Of a DNA stretch of 6,481 nucleotides, positions 6,432-6,481 are shown piece by piece. This stretch comes from Actinomycetes bacterium. GTDB taxonomy: Bacteria; Actinomycetota; Actinomycetes; Mycobacteriales; Micromonosporaceae. Positions within the stretch are counted from its first letter, which is position 1. Each line of letters opens with the position of its first letter. The stretch spans positions 1-6,481 of the forward strand of contig JAJYSW010000187.1 of NCBI GenBank assembly GCA_021793335.1. The letters are read 5' to 3'. The notes below the pieces were generated by a model, which ran no database searches, had not been told where the DNA came from, and worked only from the letters and a program-made list of their open reading frames with translations. The translations under genes and the position numbers were made by a program.

Positions 6432-6481
6432 GTGTCTGCTTCGGACGAGATCGGTATCGGTGAGCGTCTGCGGTTCTACCG
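6432..6481 (+). CDS. Start of a probable XRE-family helix-turn-helix regulator (3' partial)
   Basis: From the GTG at 6432-6434 the frame stays open to the window end and reads VSASDEIGIGERLRFYR. The IGERLRFYR stretch is the usual opening helix of XRE/Cro-type DNA-binding domains in actinomycetes, where it is followed by a TQ-starting second helix; that part lies outside the window. GGGAG (6422-6426) is five bases upstream and supports this start over an in-frame GTG at 6426. With only 16 complete codons, the family call rests on a short motif. Its divergent position suggests it might control the HAD gene or itself, but nothing here proves it. Confidence 0.5.
   Translation, partial: MSASDEIGIGERLRFY

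Overview
The window is high-GC DNA with dense GC-ended codons, ATGA/TGATG gene overlaps and long spurious open frames on both strands. It looks like an actinomycete chromosome, possibly a filamentous genus; the genus cannot be fixed from sequence alone.

Region 1 (1-4204, plus strand) is the end of an uptake or transport operon. A siderophore-type ABC substrate-binding protein, cut at its 5' end by the window edge, overlaps by four bases with an ABC half-transporter (membrane domain fused to ATPase). That gene overlaps by one base with a second, similar half-transporter. The two half-transporters most likely form a heterodimer. Half-transporters of this fold usually export, but the IrtAB and YbtPQ families import iron-siderophores. 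The linked binding protein makes import of an iron chelate the favoured reading. A CydDC-like thiol exporter, or a siderophore exporter placed beside an import gene, remains possible. Two hairpins directly after the last stop codon (4210-4254) probably end the transcript.

Region 2 (about 4355-5741) is a complete IS256-family insertion sequence. It carries one intact 432-residue transposase on the minus strand, with the DDE residues in place, between imperfect inverted repeats. The transposase ribosome-binding site lies in a strong predicted hairpin. No matching target-site duplication is visible at the two ends.

Region 3 (5742-6481) has a HAD-superfamily hydrolase gene on the minus strand whose last codons were lost where the IS joins it. 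The frame now runs 53 codons into the IS. Diverging from it is the start of a probable XRE-type helix-turn-helix regulator. Codon use here is clearly less GC-biased at third positions than in region 1. With the missing duplication, this suggests the IS marks a junction between DNA segments of different history. No CRISPR array, RNA gene or phage module was seen, and nothing here is clearly a wholly new system.
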